Below, in pieces: positions 44,290 through 52,829 of a stretch of DNA of 64,000 nt. The first letter of the stretch is position 1. Every line of letters begins with the position of its first letter. The notes beneath the pieces are model-generated. The model searched no databases. It was given only the letters and a program-made list of their open reading frames with translations, and was not told where the DNA came from. The stretch comes from an uncultured Caulobacterales bacterium. GTDB taxonomy: Bacteria > Pseudomonadota > Alphaproteobacteria > Caulobacterales > Caulobacteraceae. The stretch lies in assembly GCA_903837135.1 (NCBI GenBank), contig CAILTK010000041.1, forward strand, positions 49,402-113,401. The letters run 5' to 3'. The position numbers and the translations under genes are program-made.

Positions 44290-44844
44290 ATGAGCGACGT
44301 GGAACCCACCGAAATCGCCACCCCGCCGGCGCCGGCCGCCGCCCCCGCCTCGACGCCCACGGCTTCGACGCAGGGCCAGGGCTTCGACGCCCTGCGCGCG
44401 CTTCGTCCCGAAGGCCTGTCCGAGGGCGCCGCCCCGGCCGAACCGCAGATCGACTCGCTCGGCCGCGCCTACGCCACCGGCAAGCGCAAGAACGCCATCG
44501 CCAAGGTCTGGATCAAGCCGGGCTCGGGCAAGATCACCATCAACGAGCGCGACCAGGTGGTGTATTTCGCCCGCCCGGTGCTGCGCATGATGATCGCCCA
44601 GCCGCTGGAGATCGCCCAGCGCGCCAGCCAGTTCGACGTGGTCGTCTCGGTGCAGGGCTCGGGCCTGTCGGGTCAGGCCGGCGCCATCCGTCACGGCATC
44701 GCCAAGGCGCTCACCTACTATGAGCCGGGCCTGCGTCCGGTGCTGAAGCCGCACGGCTTCCTGACGCGCGACTCGCGCGTGGTCGAGCGCAAGAAGTACG
44801 GCCGGGCCAAGGCCCGCCGGAGCTTCCAGTTCTCGAAGCGCTAG
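44290..44844 (+). CDS. rpsI: 30S ribosomal protein S9 (uS9) with N-terminal extension
   Basis: A 184-residue S9 protein. The core (about residue 57 on) has [35 protein letters not shown] and the basic tail ending SFQFSKR, whose Arg reaches the P-site tRNA in the ribosome. The first 55 or so residues are rich in Ala, Pro and Thr and are absent from the usual 130-residue bacterial protein; similar extensions are known in some Alphaproteobacteria. It starts one base after the L13 stop. Confidence 0.97.
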   Translation: MSDVEPTEIATPPAPAAAPASTPTASTQGQGFDALRALRPEGLSEGAAPAEPQIDSLGRAYATGKRKNAIAKVWIKPGSGKITINERDQVVYFARPVLRMMIAQPLEIAQRASQFDVVVSVQGSGLSGQAGAIRHGIAKALTYYEPGLRPVLKPHGFLTRDSRVVERKKYGRAKARRSFQFSKR

Positions 44845-44868
44845 GCGCGGCGAAAACCCGCGTTACCG

Positions 44869-44899
44869 GGGCGCTTCGGGCAACCGAAGCGCCCTTTTT
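44869..44899 (+). terminator. Rho-independent terminator after rpsI
   Basis: GGGCGCTTCGG (44869-44879), loop GCAA, CCGAAGCGCCC (44884-44894) then TTTTT: a perfect 11-bp stem and T-run ending the rplM-rpsI transcript before argC. Confidence 0.9.
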
Positions 44900-44924
44900 C
44901 TTTGTCCGGTTGGAGGATCGGAAC

Positions 44925-45896
44925 ATGCTCCCCAAGGTCTTCATCGACGGCGAAGCCGGGACGACCGGCCTGCAGATCCGCGAGCGGCTGGAAAGCCGCC
45001 GCGACCTCGAACTGGTGTCGATCGATCCCGCCCGGCGCAAGGATCCCGAGGCGCGCAGGTCCCTGCTGAACGCCGCCGACGCGGTGATCCTGTGCCTGCC
45101 CGACGAGGCGGCGCGCGAGGCCATCGCCCTGATCGACAATCCCGCCGTCAAGGTGATCGACGCCTCCACCGCGCACCGGGTGGCCGACGGCTGGACCTAC
45201 GGCTTCCCCGAGCTGCGCGCCGGACAAAGGGCGGCGATCGCCCGGGCGACCCGAGTCGCCAATCCCGGCTGCTATCCGACCGGTTTCATCGCCCTCGTGC
45301 GGCCGCTGGTTCACGCCGGGCTGATCCCGGCCGGCTTTCCCCTGACCGTCAACGCCGTCTCGGGCTACTCCGGCGGCGGCAAGGGCCTGATCGCCGAGTT
45401 CGAACAGGAGGGCGCCACGGACGCCTTCCGCCCCTATGGCCTCACCCTGCAGCACAAGCACCTGCCGGAGATGGCCGCCTATGCGGGCCTCGACCACGCG
45501 CCGGTGTTCGCGCCGGCGGTGGGCCGCTACGCCCAGGGCATGATCGTCGAGGTTCCCGTGCCGCTCTGGGCCTTGCCGGGCGAGCCCGCCACCGAGGACC
45601 TGCGCGCCGCGATGGCCGCCGCCTACGACGGCGAGCGGTTCGTCGCCGTGGCGGACACGGCCGAGACCGACCGGCTGCAGGCCGCCCGCGCCGGCGCCGG
45701 CGGCCACGTGGCCGAACTCGACCCCGAAGCGCTCAACGACACCAACCAGCTCAAGCTCTACGTGTTCGGCAACGACACGGCGAGGCAGGCGCGCCTCCTG
45801 GCCGTGCTCGACAACCTCGGCAAGGGCGCATCCGGGGCGGCGGTGCAGAACCTCAACCTGATGCTCGGCCTGGAGGAGGGCGCAGGGCTGAGGTGA
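44925..45896 (+). CDS. argC: N-acetyl-gamma-glutamyl-phosphate reductase (type 2)
   Basis: A 323-residue ArgC that reduces N-acetylglutamyl phosphate to the semialdehyde in arginine synthesis. [17 protein letters not shown] (about 5-21) binds [14 protein letters not shown] holds the catalytic Cys and HKHLPEM the base His region. The length fits the short (type 2) ArgC. The ATG at 44925 follows TTGGAGG. The position after rpsI is normal for this lineage. Confidence 0.95.
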   Translation: MLPKVFIDGEAGTTGLQIRERLESRRDLELVSIDPARRKDPEARRSLLNAADAVILCLPDEAAREAIALIDNPAVKVIDASTAHRVADGWTYGFPELRAGQRAAIARATRVANPGCYPTGFIALVRPLVHAGLIPAGFPLTVNAVSGYSGGGKGLIAEFEQEGATDAFRPYGLTLQHKHLPEMAAYAGLDHAPVFAPAVGRYAQGMIVEVPVPLWALPGEPATEDLRAAMAAAYDGERFVAVADTAETDRLQAARAGAGGHVAELDPEALNDTNQLKLYVFGNDTARQARLLAVLDNLGKGASGAAVQNLNLMLGLEEGAGLR

Positions 45897-46002
45897 ACCT
45901 CTGACGTTGGAGTTCCAGAAGGCCCTGAACGCCCCTCGCGGCGCATCGTCTGCTTGTCGCCCCGATCCCAACGGGGACGTTCGACCCTTAGCGGACCTCG
46001 CA

Positions 46003-46551
46003 CTACCTGCCGACAACCCTGATCGCGTCCGGGCTTCTTGCGCGCGCAGCCTCGGTCATCCGTGACATAGCTTCGACAATGAAATCGCGCTCGGCCTCGG
46101 GAGTTGTGAAGAAGCGTCGCGGGAGGACCATAGCGCTGCTTTGAACCAGGAAAACCCAGTACTTGCGGGTCTGATAGAGGTCCGTAACGCTAGGCCAGCG
46201 GGCGGTCATAGTCAGGTCCGCTAGCTCATAGATCATTGCCTCCGATGTCAGGCGCAGCGTAAGCGACTGTTCGTATGCTTGGCCGCGCTCGGCGAGGGCC
46301 TTTCGCTTCGAAGGACCAGCCAGCAACTGGATCGCCATCAAGCCGACGCCAAGACCGACGACGGCGAACTCAACCGACATAGCGGCCGCCGACCATGACC
46401 CCGACATCCAGGCCCCTAAGGGGATGCCGACCGCCAACATGCATGCGACGAGGATAACTTTCATCTGACGCGGCGATACGCCCCGCCGGCCTTTGATGTA
46501 GGCCAGGGCTGCCGTAGTTTCTCCCACGCCCAGAATGCCTGTAGCTTCCAT
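46003..46551 (-). CDS. YcxB-like membrane protein
   Basis: A 182-residue protein with two membrane helices (about 30-50 and 57-78) and a C-terminal YcxB-like domain (YWVFLVQSSAMVLPRRFF, about 128-145). Function of the family is unknown. The stretch around 46.0-46.7 kb is less GC-biased than its neighbours and lies next to an accessory regulator gene, suggesting it may be acquired. The start is the ATG at 46551. Confidence 0.65.
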   Translation of the reverse strand: MEATGILGVGETTAALAYIKGRRGVSPRQMKVILVACMLAVGIPLGAWMSGSWSAAAMSVEFAVVGLGVGLMAIQLLAGPSKRKALAERGQAYEQSLTLRLTSEAMIYELADLTMTARWPSVTDLYQTRKYWVFLVQSSAMVLPRRFFTTPEAERDFIVEAMSRMTEAARARSPDAIRVVGR

Positions 46552-46774
46552 ATATCACCCTTGGATTACCGTTGCCGTGAACGCTAGCTAGTCGTCGTCC
46601 GAAGCCAGAACCAAAGGTCGATCTCTCCGATCGGAGCCAACTCCGTTCCGCACCCTGGGCAAATGCCGATTTTGTCAACCGGCGTTATTGACCGCAAACC
46701 ACCCACAGCAGATGTTCGGAAGCTCGGCTTAGTGGCGCCTGTCGCCCGTGGCGGCGCCAGCGACCCGCCGCGCT

Positions 46775-47671
46775 TCAGTGGGGCGATACGGACAGCCCCG
46801 CGAGAAGCGGCGCGTAGGCGGCGAGCCTGCGGGATACGAATTCGGTGAAGAGGCGCACGCGCTTGGTCTTGCGGGTCTCTCCCTGGGCAAGAAGCCAGAC
46901 CGTTCCGTACATGTGCAGGTCGGCGCCAGGGACCCTCGCCAGCAGGGGGTCGGCGTCGCCCATGAAGCACGGCAGGGTCGTGATCCCGAGCCCTAGGCGT
47001 GCGGCGCCGATCTGCGCCTCGGCGTCCGTCACCCTGAAGGGAACCCCCGTGGCGCGAACCTCGCCGTCGCTGGCCCACTCCGGAATTCCATGAACGCTGA
47101 TCACGATCCATCGGATCGGATCCGCCGCGCCCGCCCGCCATGCGTCCAGTCGATCGCGGGACATGTAGACGCCGCCGAACAGCTCCGGTCCCTTGAGGCC
47201 GTGAAGATTCAGCGGAAGGGTCTTGGGGTCGTAGACGACGCGGATGGCGACATCGGCCTCCCGGTTGGTCAGATTCGCCAGGTCGCCGGACGACAGGATC
47301 TCCATCTCGATGTCCGGGTGCAGGCGCGCGAAATCGGCGAAGTCCGGCATGAGCAGATGGGTCGCCAGCGGCGGCGCCAGCGTCACCCTCAGAAGCCCGC
47401 GCACACTCTGGTCGCGGCCGAGGACGCGCGTCTCCAGCTGGTTCGTCGCCGCCTCCATCCGCTCCGCGAGCTCGACAACCTCCTCGCCCGCCGCCGTCAG
47501 GCGGTAGCCCGAGGGCAGCTTCTCGAACATCTGCGCCCCGAGACGTTCCTCGAGCTGGGCGATGCGACGCAGCACGGTCGCGTGGTTCACCCCGAGGCGC
47601 TTGGCGGCGGCGCGCACCGACCCTCCGCGCGCGGCGGCCAAAAAGTAACGAACGTCATCCCAGTCGATCAT
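46775..47671 (-). CDS. LysR-family transcriptional regulator
   Basis: A 298-residue LysR regulator: helix-turn-helix DVRYFLAAARGGSVRAAAKRLGVNHATVLRRIAQLEE (shown in parts: GSVRAAAKRLGV, TVLRRIAQLEERLG), then a substrate-binding-like domain. The ATG at 47671 is the normal start. It faces away from the SDR - SnoaL - methyltransferase operon, and a perfect inverted repeat lies between them at 47773-47799, so it most likely controls that operon and perhaps itself. Confidence 0.92.
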   Translation of the reverse strand: MIDWDDVRYFLAAARGGSVRAAAKRLGVNHATVLRRIAQLEERLGAQMFEKLPSGYRLTAAGEEVVELAERMEAATNQLETRVLGRDQSVRGLLRVTLAPPLATHLLMPDFADFARLHPDIEMEILSSGDLANLTNREADVAIRVVYDPKTLPLNLHGLKGPELFGGVYMSRDRLDAWRAGAADPIRWIVISVHGIPEWASDGEVRATGVPFRVTDAEAQIGAARLGLGITTLPCFMGDADPLLARVPGADLHMYGTVWLLAQGETRKTKRVRLFTEFVSRRLAAYAPLLAGLSVSPH

Positions 47672-47772
47672 GGTGCATTCTCGCGCCGTGCCGTGCGCCC
47701 ATAAAGGGCATTTCTAGCGCCCAAAGCCTCGAGGCGCGAGACCCGCGGAACATACAGTCGCCTCGCCGGTTC

Positions 47773-47799
47773 AATTGCGCACCACCGCTGTGCGCAATT
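47773..47799. promoter_or_regulatory. Perfect 10-bp inverted repeat, probable LysR operator
   Basis: AATTGCGCAC (47773-47782), spacer CACCGCT, GTGCGCAATT (47790-47799). It lies between the divergent LysR and SDR genes, about 100 bases from the former and 85 from the latter. LysR sites commonly show such dyads; the 10-bp perfect arms make this one unusually clear. Confidence 0.7.
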
Positions 47800-47883
47800 T
47801 CGCACTCACGCGACGACCTGGGCAGACCCATCTGGAAGCCCTCAGGGGACCTCCCCGACCCAGACACCGAAAGATCGCAGGCT

Positions 47884-48636
47884 ATGAAAAAGCTAGAAGG
47901 CAAGGTCGCCGTCATCACCGGCGGAAGCAGCGGGATCGGGTTGGCCACGGCCAGGCGCTTCGTCGACGAAGGCGCGCACGTCGTGATCACCGGCCGGCGG
48001 GAGAAGGAACTGAAGGAGGCCGCAGCCTCCATCGCGCGAAACGTCACGACGGTCTTGGGCGACGTCTCGCACCTGGAGGATCTGGACCGGCTCTACGCCG
48101 TCGTGAAGGAGAAACATGGTCACATCGACATTCTGTTCGCGAACGCCGGCGCGGGGACGATCGCACCGGTCGAGCTCGCTTCTGAAGCCCATTTCGACCA
48201 GACCTTCGATGTGAACGTGAAGGGGCTGTTCTTCACGGTGCAGAAGGCCCTTCCGCTCTTCAAAGATGGCGGTTCGATCATCCTGACCTCCTCGGTCTCC
48301 AACGTGATGGGGCTGCCCGGATTCAGCGCCTACGCCGCGAGCAAGGCCGCGGTGCGAAGCTTCGCGCGCTCCTGGACGCTGGAGCTGAAGGATCGCAATA
48401 TTCGGGTGAACTCCATGAGCCCTGGCCCCATCGATACGCCGGCCCTGGCGACAACGACGGGCCTTACCCCCGAGCAAGCCGAACAGGCGGCCGCCCAGTT
48501 CGCTTCGCAGGTCCCGATGGGTCGCAGGGGCGAGCCTGAGGAAATCGCGGATGCGGTCACCTTCCTCGCCTCTGATCAAAGCTCCTACATCACCGGCGTG
48601 GATCTCGCCGTCGATGGCGGCCTGGCCCAGGTCTGA
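47884..48636 (+). CDS. SDR-family oxidoreductase
   Basis: A 250-residue SDR with TGGSSGIG (about 13-20), NAG (ANAGAG), S in ILTSSVS and catalytic YAASK. The C-terminal YITGVDLAVDGGLAQV is typical. It is the first gene of an operon with a SnoaL-like protein and a methyltransferase. The start is ATG 47884 (MKKLEGKVAVITG). Substrate unknown; broad-range carbonyl reductases of this type are common under LysR control. Confidence 0.92.
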   Translation: MKKLEGKVAVITGGSSGIGLATARRFVDEGAHVVITGRREKELKEAAASIARNVTTVLGDVSHLEDLDRLYAVVKEKHGHIDILFANAGAGTIAPVELASEAHFDQTFDVNVKGLFFTVQKALPLFKDGGSIILTSSVSNVMGLPGFSAYAASKAAVRSFARSWTLELKDRNIRVNSMSPGPIDTPALATTTGLTPEQAEQAAAQFASQVPMGRRGEPEEIADAVTFLASDQSSYITGVDLAVDGGLAQV

Positions 48637-48666
48637 GCCGGCGTCACACAAGCGCGGAGAGACTCC

Positions 48667-49116
48667 ATGAGCACCGAACGGAATGTCCAGACCGTGAAGG
48701 ACTTCTTCGCCGCGATCGGCGGCGGCGACAGGGAGGCTCTGTGGGCGCTGGTCGCCGAGGACATCGAGTGGAACATTCCAGGCAAGGACTGGCCGCTGGC
48801 CGGAACGCACCGCGGACACGCGGGCCTGGCGGATCTGCTCGAGACCGCATCCCGGTCGCTGGAGACGTCGACGGAGCCCCGGGAGTTCATCGCCCAGGGC
48901 GACCGGGTGTTGGTGGTCGGCTTCGCCAGGGGGAAGGTCAAGGCCACGAACAAGCCGTTCGAGGATGACTGGATCTTCGCCATCACGGTCCGGGACGGCA
49001 AGCTGACCCGGATCCGGGAATATGTCGACACCCAGGCCCTGGCGCGGGCCTCCGAGGCGGACACGGACCCGACGCCCGCGCCCGTCGACTCTGGAGCCGC
49101 ACCCAGAGCCTCGTGA
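48667..49116 (+). CDS. SnoaL-like/NTF2-fold protein
   Basis: A 149-residue NTF2-like protein (KDFFAAIGGGDREALWALVAEDIEW split at about 12-35), the fold of polyketide cyclases and many ketosteroid-isomerase-like proteins. Its end is a disordered acidic/proline-rich tail. It lies 30 bases after the SDR. Similar proteins are often found beside LysR-regulated SDRs, but no reaction can be assigned. Confidence 0.85.
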   Translation: MSTERNVQTVKDFFAAIGGGDREALWALVAEDIEWNIPGKDWPLAGTHRGHAGLADLLETASRSLETSTEPREFIAQGDRVLVVGFARGKVKATNKPFEDDWIFAITVRDGKLTRIREYVDTQALARASEADTDPTPAPVDSGAAPRAS

Positions 49117-49198
49117 GGCTTACGCATACGCTGAACGCGCCGTGGAGCCCCGTCCCGCACGCGGCCCGCTCGAACCCCCGACCGAAAGGGAGATCCCC

Positions 49199-49831
49199 AT
49201 GTACGACCAAGCCAAGCAATCCGAGTTGATCCGGTTCGCCCGCGTCGATGCGGGCTCCACCGTCATCGACGTTTACCCGGGCGACGGCGCCTGGACCCGT
49301 CTCCTCTCCGACGCCGTCGGACCCGCCGGCCGGGTCTACAGCTTCGTTCCGGCCGAAGTCGCCCACTTCAAGAACGATCCGGTCGGCCTCATGCGAACGC
49401 TGGCGAAGGAGCCGGGCCGGGAGAACGTCGACGCCGTCTCGGCGCCCCTCGTCGCGCTGTCGGAGGCCACACAGCCCGCGGATGTCCTGTGGCTGCACCT
49501 GTTTTATCACGATCTCCACACGGCCCTGATCCAGGACAAGGGCGCGACGGCGGACGCCTTCAATCGCGCCGTCTACGACCGGCTGAAGCCCGGCGGCTTC
49601 TACGTCATCGTCGACCACGCGGCCGCCGCCGGGTCGGGCGTGACCGACACCCAGGCGCTGCATCGGATCGATCCCGCGTTCGTTCGCGGAGAGGTGGAGG
49701 CGGCCGGCTTCGACCTGGACGCGGAAAGCGCCATGCTCGCGAACAAGGAGGATCCGCACGCGATCAAGGTGTTCGATCCCTCCATCAAGGGCGAGACCGA
49801 TCGTTTCGTCTATCGGTTCGTCAAGCGCTGA
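49199..49831 (+). CDS. Class I SAM-dependent methyltransferase-like protein (COG4798 type)
   Basis: A 210-residue protein. VIDVYPGDGAWTRLLSDAVG (about 22-41) stands where the SAM-binding motif would be, and LKPGGFYVIVDHAAA is the family's later motif. It resembles predicted methyltransferases of the COG4798 group; the substrate is unknown. The ATG at 49199 follows AGGGAG. It is the third gene of the LysR-regulated operon, 82 bases after the SnoaL-like gene. Confidence 0.82.
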   Translation: MYDQAKQSELIRFARVDAGSTVIDVYPGDGAWTRLLSDAVGPAGRVYSFVPAEVAHFKNDPVGLMRTLAKEPGRENVDAVSAPLVALSEATQPADVLWLHLFYHDLHTALIQDKGATADAFNRAVYDRLKPGGFYVIVDHAAAAGSGVTDTQALHRIDPAFVRGEVEAAGFDLDAESAMLANKEDPHAIKVFDPSIKGETDRFVYRFVKR

Positions 49832-49918
49832 GAGGTCCGGCCGCTGAGCGGAAGACGAGAGTCGGAGCAAGCGGCGTAACGCCCTCAAGCGGTTGATTTG
49901 GCCTGGGGTCTGATGCTC

Positions 49919-49967
49919 AGAGCGCCGCTGTCGCGAAAGCGTGGTCCCACTTTCCGCGCGGCGCTCT
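49919..49967. repeat. REP-like palindrome overlapping the phaC stop
   Basis: AGAGCGCCGC (49919-49928) pairs perfectly with GCGGCGCTCT (49958-49967); between them, GCGAAAGCGTGG and CCACTTTCCGCG form an inner hairpin. This type of repeat (GCGAAAG..TCCCACTTT) is common in Alphaproteobacteria. The right arm contains part of the phaC stop codon (TAG at 49968-49966), so it also lies in the transcript end. Confidence 0.6.
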
Positions 49968-52164
49968 AGCTGTCGACGCTGCGCACCTTCACATAGCGGC
50001 CCGGCGCGTCCTCGATCGGCTTCAGCGGGCCCTTGGCCGGATCGCGCGCCGCGACCTTGCCGCCGGACCGGCTCGACAGCCATTTGTCCCAGTGCGGCCA
50101 CCAGGAGCCGGGGTGCTCCTCGGCGCCGGCGAGCCAGTCCTCGGCTGTGGCCGGCAGGGCGTCGTTGGTCCAGTGCTGGTATTTGCGGGCGTCGGGATGG
50201 TTGATCACCCCGGCGATGTGGCCCGAGCCGGCGAGGGTGAAGGTCACCGGACCGCCGAACAGCTTGGCCCCGCGATAGACCGAGCGCATCGGCGCGATAT
50301 GGTCCTCGCGCGAGGACTGGACGTAGATCGGCGTCTTCACCTTGCCGAGGTCGAGCGTCACCTCGCCCATGGTCAGCGCGCCCCTGGCCAAAAGGTTGTC
50401 CTTATAGAAGTCGCGCAGATAGCTCATGTGCAGGGCGCGCGGCATGCGCGTCTGGTCCGAGTTCCAGAACAGGAGGTCGAAGGCCGCCGGCTCCTTGCCC
50501 ATCAGATAGTTGTTCACGAAGAACGACCAGATCAGGTCGTTGGCGCGCAGCATGTTGAAGGTGTCGGCCATCGCCGCGGACGGCAGCACGCCGCCCGCCG
50601 CCTCCATCCGCTTGTCGAGATCGGCCAGCCAGTCCTCGTTGGTGAACAAGAGGAGATCGCCCGCCTCGGTGAAATCCTGCTGGGCGGCGAAGAAGGTGGC
50701 CGAGTTGATCCGGTCGTCGCCATAGGCCGCCATGTAGGCGAGGGCGGTGGCCAGGAGGGTGCCGCCGATGCAATAGCCGACGGTGTTGAGCTTGGCCGCG
50801 CCGCTCTGCTTCAGCACCGCCTCGACGGCGGCGTAGACCCCGCCCTGCAGATAGTCGGATATGCCCATGCCGGCGAACTCGGGCCCCGGATTGACCCAGG
50901 AGGCGACGAACACCGTATACCCCTGGCCGGTCAGCCAGCGGATCATCGAGTTCTCCTCGCGAAGATCCAGGATGTAGTATTTGTTGATCCACGGCGGAAA
51001 GATCAGCAGCGGGATCTCGTAGACCTCAGCCGTGGTCGGCGCGAACTGCAGGATCTGCAGGAACGGGTTCTCGAACACCACCTTGCCGGGGGCGGTGGCG
51101 ACGTTCTCGCCCACCTTGAACTTCTCCGCGTCGGTCTGGCTGATCACCAGCTGGCCTCCGCCGCGCGCCAGGTCGGCGGCGAACCGCTCCGCACCCTTCA
51201 GGAGGCTCGCGCCCTGGCTCTGCATCGCCTCGCGCAGCACCACCGGATTGGAGGCCAGGAAGTTCGAGGGCGAGAAGGCGTCGGTGAGCATCTTGGTGAA
51301 GAACTCGACCCGGCGCTTGGTCAGGGGTTCGACCCCCTCCACCCCACCCACCAGCCGGTTCAGCCAGTTGGAGGTGAGCAGGTAGGACTGCTTCATCACG
51401 TCGAACACCGGATTAGCGGTCCAGTCCGGATCGTTGAAGCGCTTGTCGCCCTTGGCCGGCGCGGCCACGGGCGCGACGGTTTCGCCGAGCGCGCGGCGGC
51501 CCGCGGCCTTCCAGAGGTCCATGTAGCCGTCGAACAGCTCGGCCTGGGCCCGAAACAGCCGTTCGGGTTCGGCCGCCAGCTTGCGCATCACCTCGGTCAT
51601 GGCCGGGCCGACGTGGAAGGGGTCGGGGGTGAGCTCACCGCCGTTCTGGCGCAGGGTCGCATCGGCCAGGGCCCCCTGGGCGGTCAGCGCCGCCTTGGCG
51701 AGATTCATCGACAGAAGCTCCATCGCCTGCCGCTGCTCGGGCGGCAGGACGAAGAACGGATCGGCCTGGAAGGGCGCCGCCACGTCGGGCGCCGGCGCAT
51801 CGGAAGCGGCGGCCGGAGCGGGCGACGGCGGGGTCTCCGCCCGGGAGGCGGCCCGCGCCGCTGCGGCCGGGGCCTTCGCCGCAGGCCCGCGCTTCGCCGC
51901 CGGCCTGGCGCTCTTGGCCGGAGGGGCCTGAACCACGGACGCCTTCACCGCAGCCGTCTTGACCGAAGAGGCCTTAGGCGGAGAGACCTTAGGCGGAGAG
52001 ACCTCCGGAGTGGCGGCTTTCGCCGGGGCGGCCTCCGTCACGGTCGCCGGGACGGCGGCCTTGCTTTGCCTTTCCTTGGCGGCCGCGGCGCGTTTCACGC
52101 CGGACTTGGTTCTCGACCCGGCGATTCGGGTGGTGCGGGCTGAACTGGCTGGCTTGCGCGGCAT
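49966..52164 (-). CDS. phaC: Class I poly(3-hydroxyalkanoate) synthase with long basic N-terminal tail
   Basis: A 732-residue PHA synthase, which polymerises 3-hydroxyacyl-CoA at the granule surface. The catalytic Cys is in VGYCIGGTLLA, the Asp in SREDHIAP and the His in GSGHIAG. Typical class I enzymes have about 570-600 residues; here the first 130 are rich in Ala, Lys, Pro and Ser with PPK repeats (an exact 2 x 15-bp tandem repeat at 51973-52002), like histone H1/PhaF tails. The start at 52164 has GGGAGG upstream. It is divergent from the lipoprotein gene and stands alone here; other pha genes are not in view. Confidence 0.95.
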   Translation of the reverse strand: MPRKPASSARTTRIAGSRTKSGVKRAAAAKERQSKAAVPATVTEAAPAKAATPEVSPPKVSPPKASSVKTAAVKASVVQAPPAKSARPAAKRGPAAKAPAAAARAASRAETPPSPAPAAASDAPAPDVAAPFQADPFFVLPPEQRQAMELLSMNLAKAALTAQGALADATLRQNGGELTPDPFHVGPAMTEVMRKLAAEPERLFRAQAELFDGYMDLWKAAGRRALGETVAPVAAPAKGDKRFNDPDWTANPVFDVMKQSYLLTSNWLNRLVGGVEGVEPLTKRRVEFFTKMLTDAFSPSNFLASNPVVLREAMQSQGASLLKGAERFAADLARGGGQLVISQTDAEKFKVGENVATAPGKVVFENPFLQILQFAPTTAEVYEIPLLIFPPWINKYYILDLREENSMIRWLTGQGYTVFVASWVNPGPEFAGMGISDYLQGGVYAAVEAVLKQSGAAKLNTVGYCIGGTLLATALAYMAAYGDDRINSATFFAAQQDFTEAGDLLLFTNEDWLADLDKRMEAAGGVLPSAAMADTFNMLRANDLIWSFFVNNYLMGKEPAAFDLLFWNSDQTRMPRALHMSYLRDFYKDNLLARGALTMGEVTLDLGKVKTPIYVQSSREDHIAPMRSVYRGAKLFGGPVTFTLAGSGHIAGVINHPDARKYQHWTNDALPATAEDWLAGAEEHPGSWWPHWDKWLSSRSGGKVAARDPAKGPLKPIEDAPGRYVKVRSVDS

Positions 52165-52300
52165 CTTGCCTCCCTGGAGCGTGTGCGGTGTGCCGCCCGC
52201 CCTTTCTTATCGCCGTCGATCGTCGCATAAGAGCGCCGATCTAAAGCGCCGTCATCGCGTAAATGCGACAAAACGGACTTCGGGCGCAAAGGAGCTGATC

Positions 52301-52816
52301 ATGGACACGGCGTGGAGCGGACATCGGCGAGTCGGCGCGAGCCTTGCGGCCCTCGCCGCCCTCGCCGGATGTTCCGCCATCGCCCCCTTGACCGACCAGG
52401 TGAAATCGAGCGCGCACGAACTGGCCGAGGCCAGCCATCTGACGCCGCTCGAGGTCAATCCGTCCTCGCCGATCGCCGCCGACGCGCGCCGGGCCGAGCA
52501 GGTGCAGGGGCCGATCCCCAGTTTCGCCAGCGTGCCGCCCAAGCCCGCCGACGTGCGCTCCGCGCCCGCCTACAAGGAGGAGGTCGTGACCCTGGTCTCC
52601 GACAAGCGCAGCCTCAACCAGTGGAGCAACGCCAACCCGCCGGGCGTGCCGGACGCGTCGGCGACCGAACGCTACGCCGACCTGCAGCGCCAACGGGTCG
52701 GCCACGAGGCGCCGGTGACCAAGGAAAAGCAGAACGAAACCGAGGCCTTCGCCAAGAAGGGCCGCAAGGCCGTCGGTCAGACCGACGCCGCGGCGCCGGC
52801 GAAGTCGCCCAACTAG
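52301..52816 (+). CDS. Predicted lipoprotein of unknown function
   Basis: A 171-residue protein with a lipobox (LAALAGC, Cys at about 23-24) after a hydrophobic segment, so it should be lipidated and membrane anchored. The rest is polar and probably partly disordered, ending in KKGRKAVGQTDAAAPA. No domain was recognised. The ATG at 52301 follows AAAGGAG. It is 13 bases before the aminotransferase gene and may be co-transcribed with it. Confidence 0.7.
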   Translation: MDTAWSGHRRVGASLAALAALAGCSAIAPLTDQVKSSAHELAEASHLTPLEVNPSSPIAADARRAEQVQGPIPSFASVPPKPADVRSAPAYKEEVVTLVSDKRSLNQWSNANPPGVPDASATERYADLQRQRVGHEAPVTKEKQNETEAFAKKGRKAVGQTDAAAPAKSPN

Positions 52817-52829
52817 CCGGGCCGCGACC

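Noticed and set aside
46584..46706. A possible 40-residue minus-strand peptide with CPGCG knuckle
   Set aside because: Only one zinc knuckle, GTG start without ribosome-binding site, and no neighbour support; could be a remnant of a larger gene.
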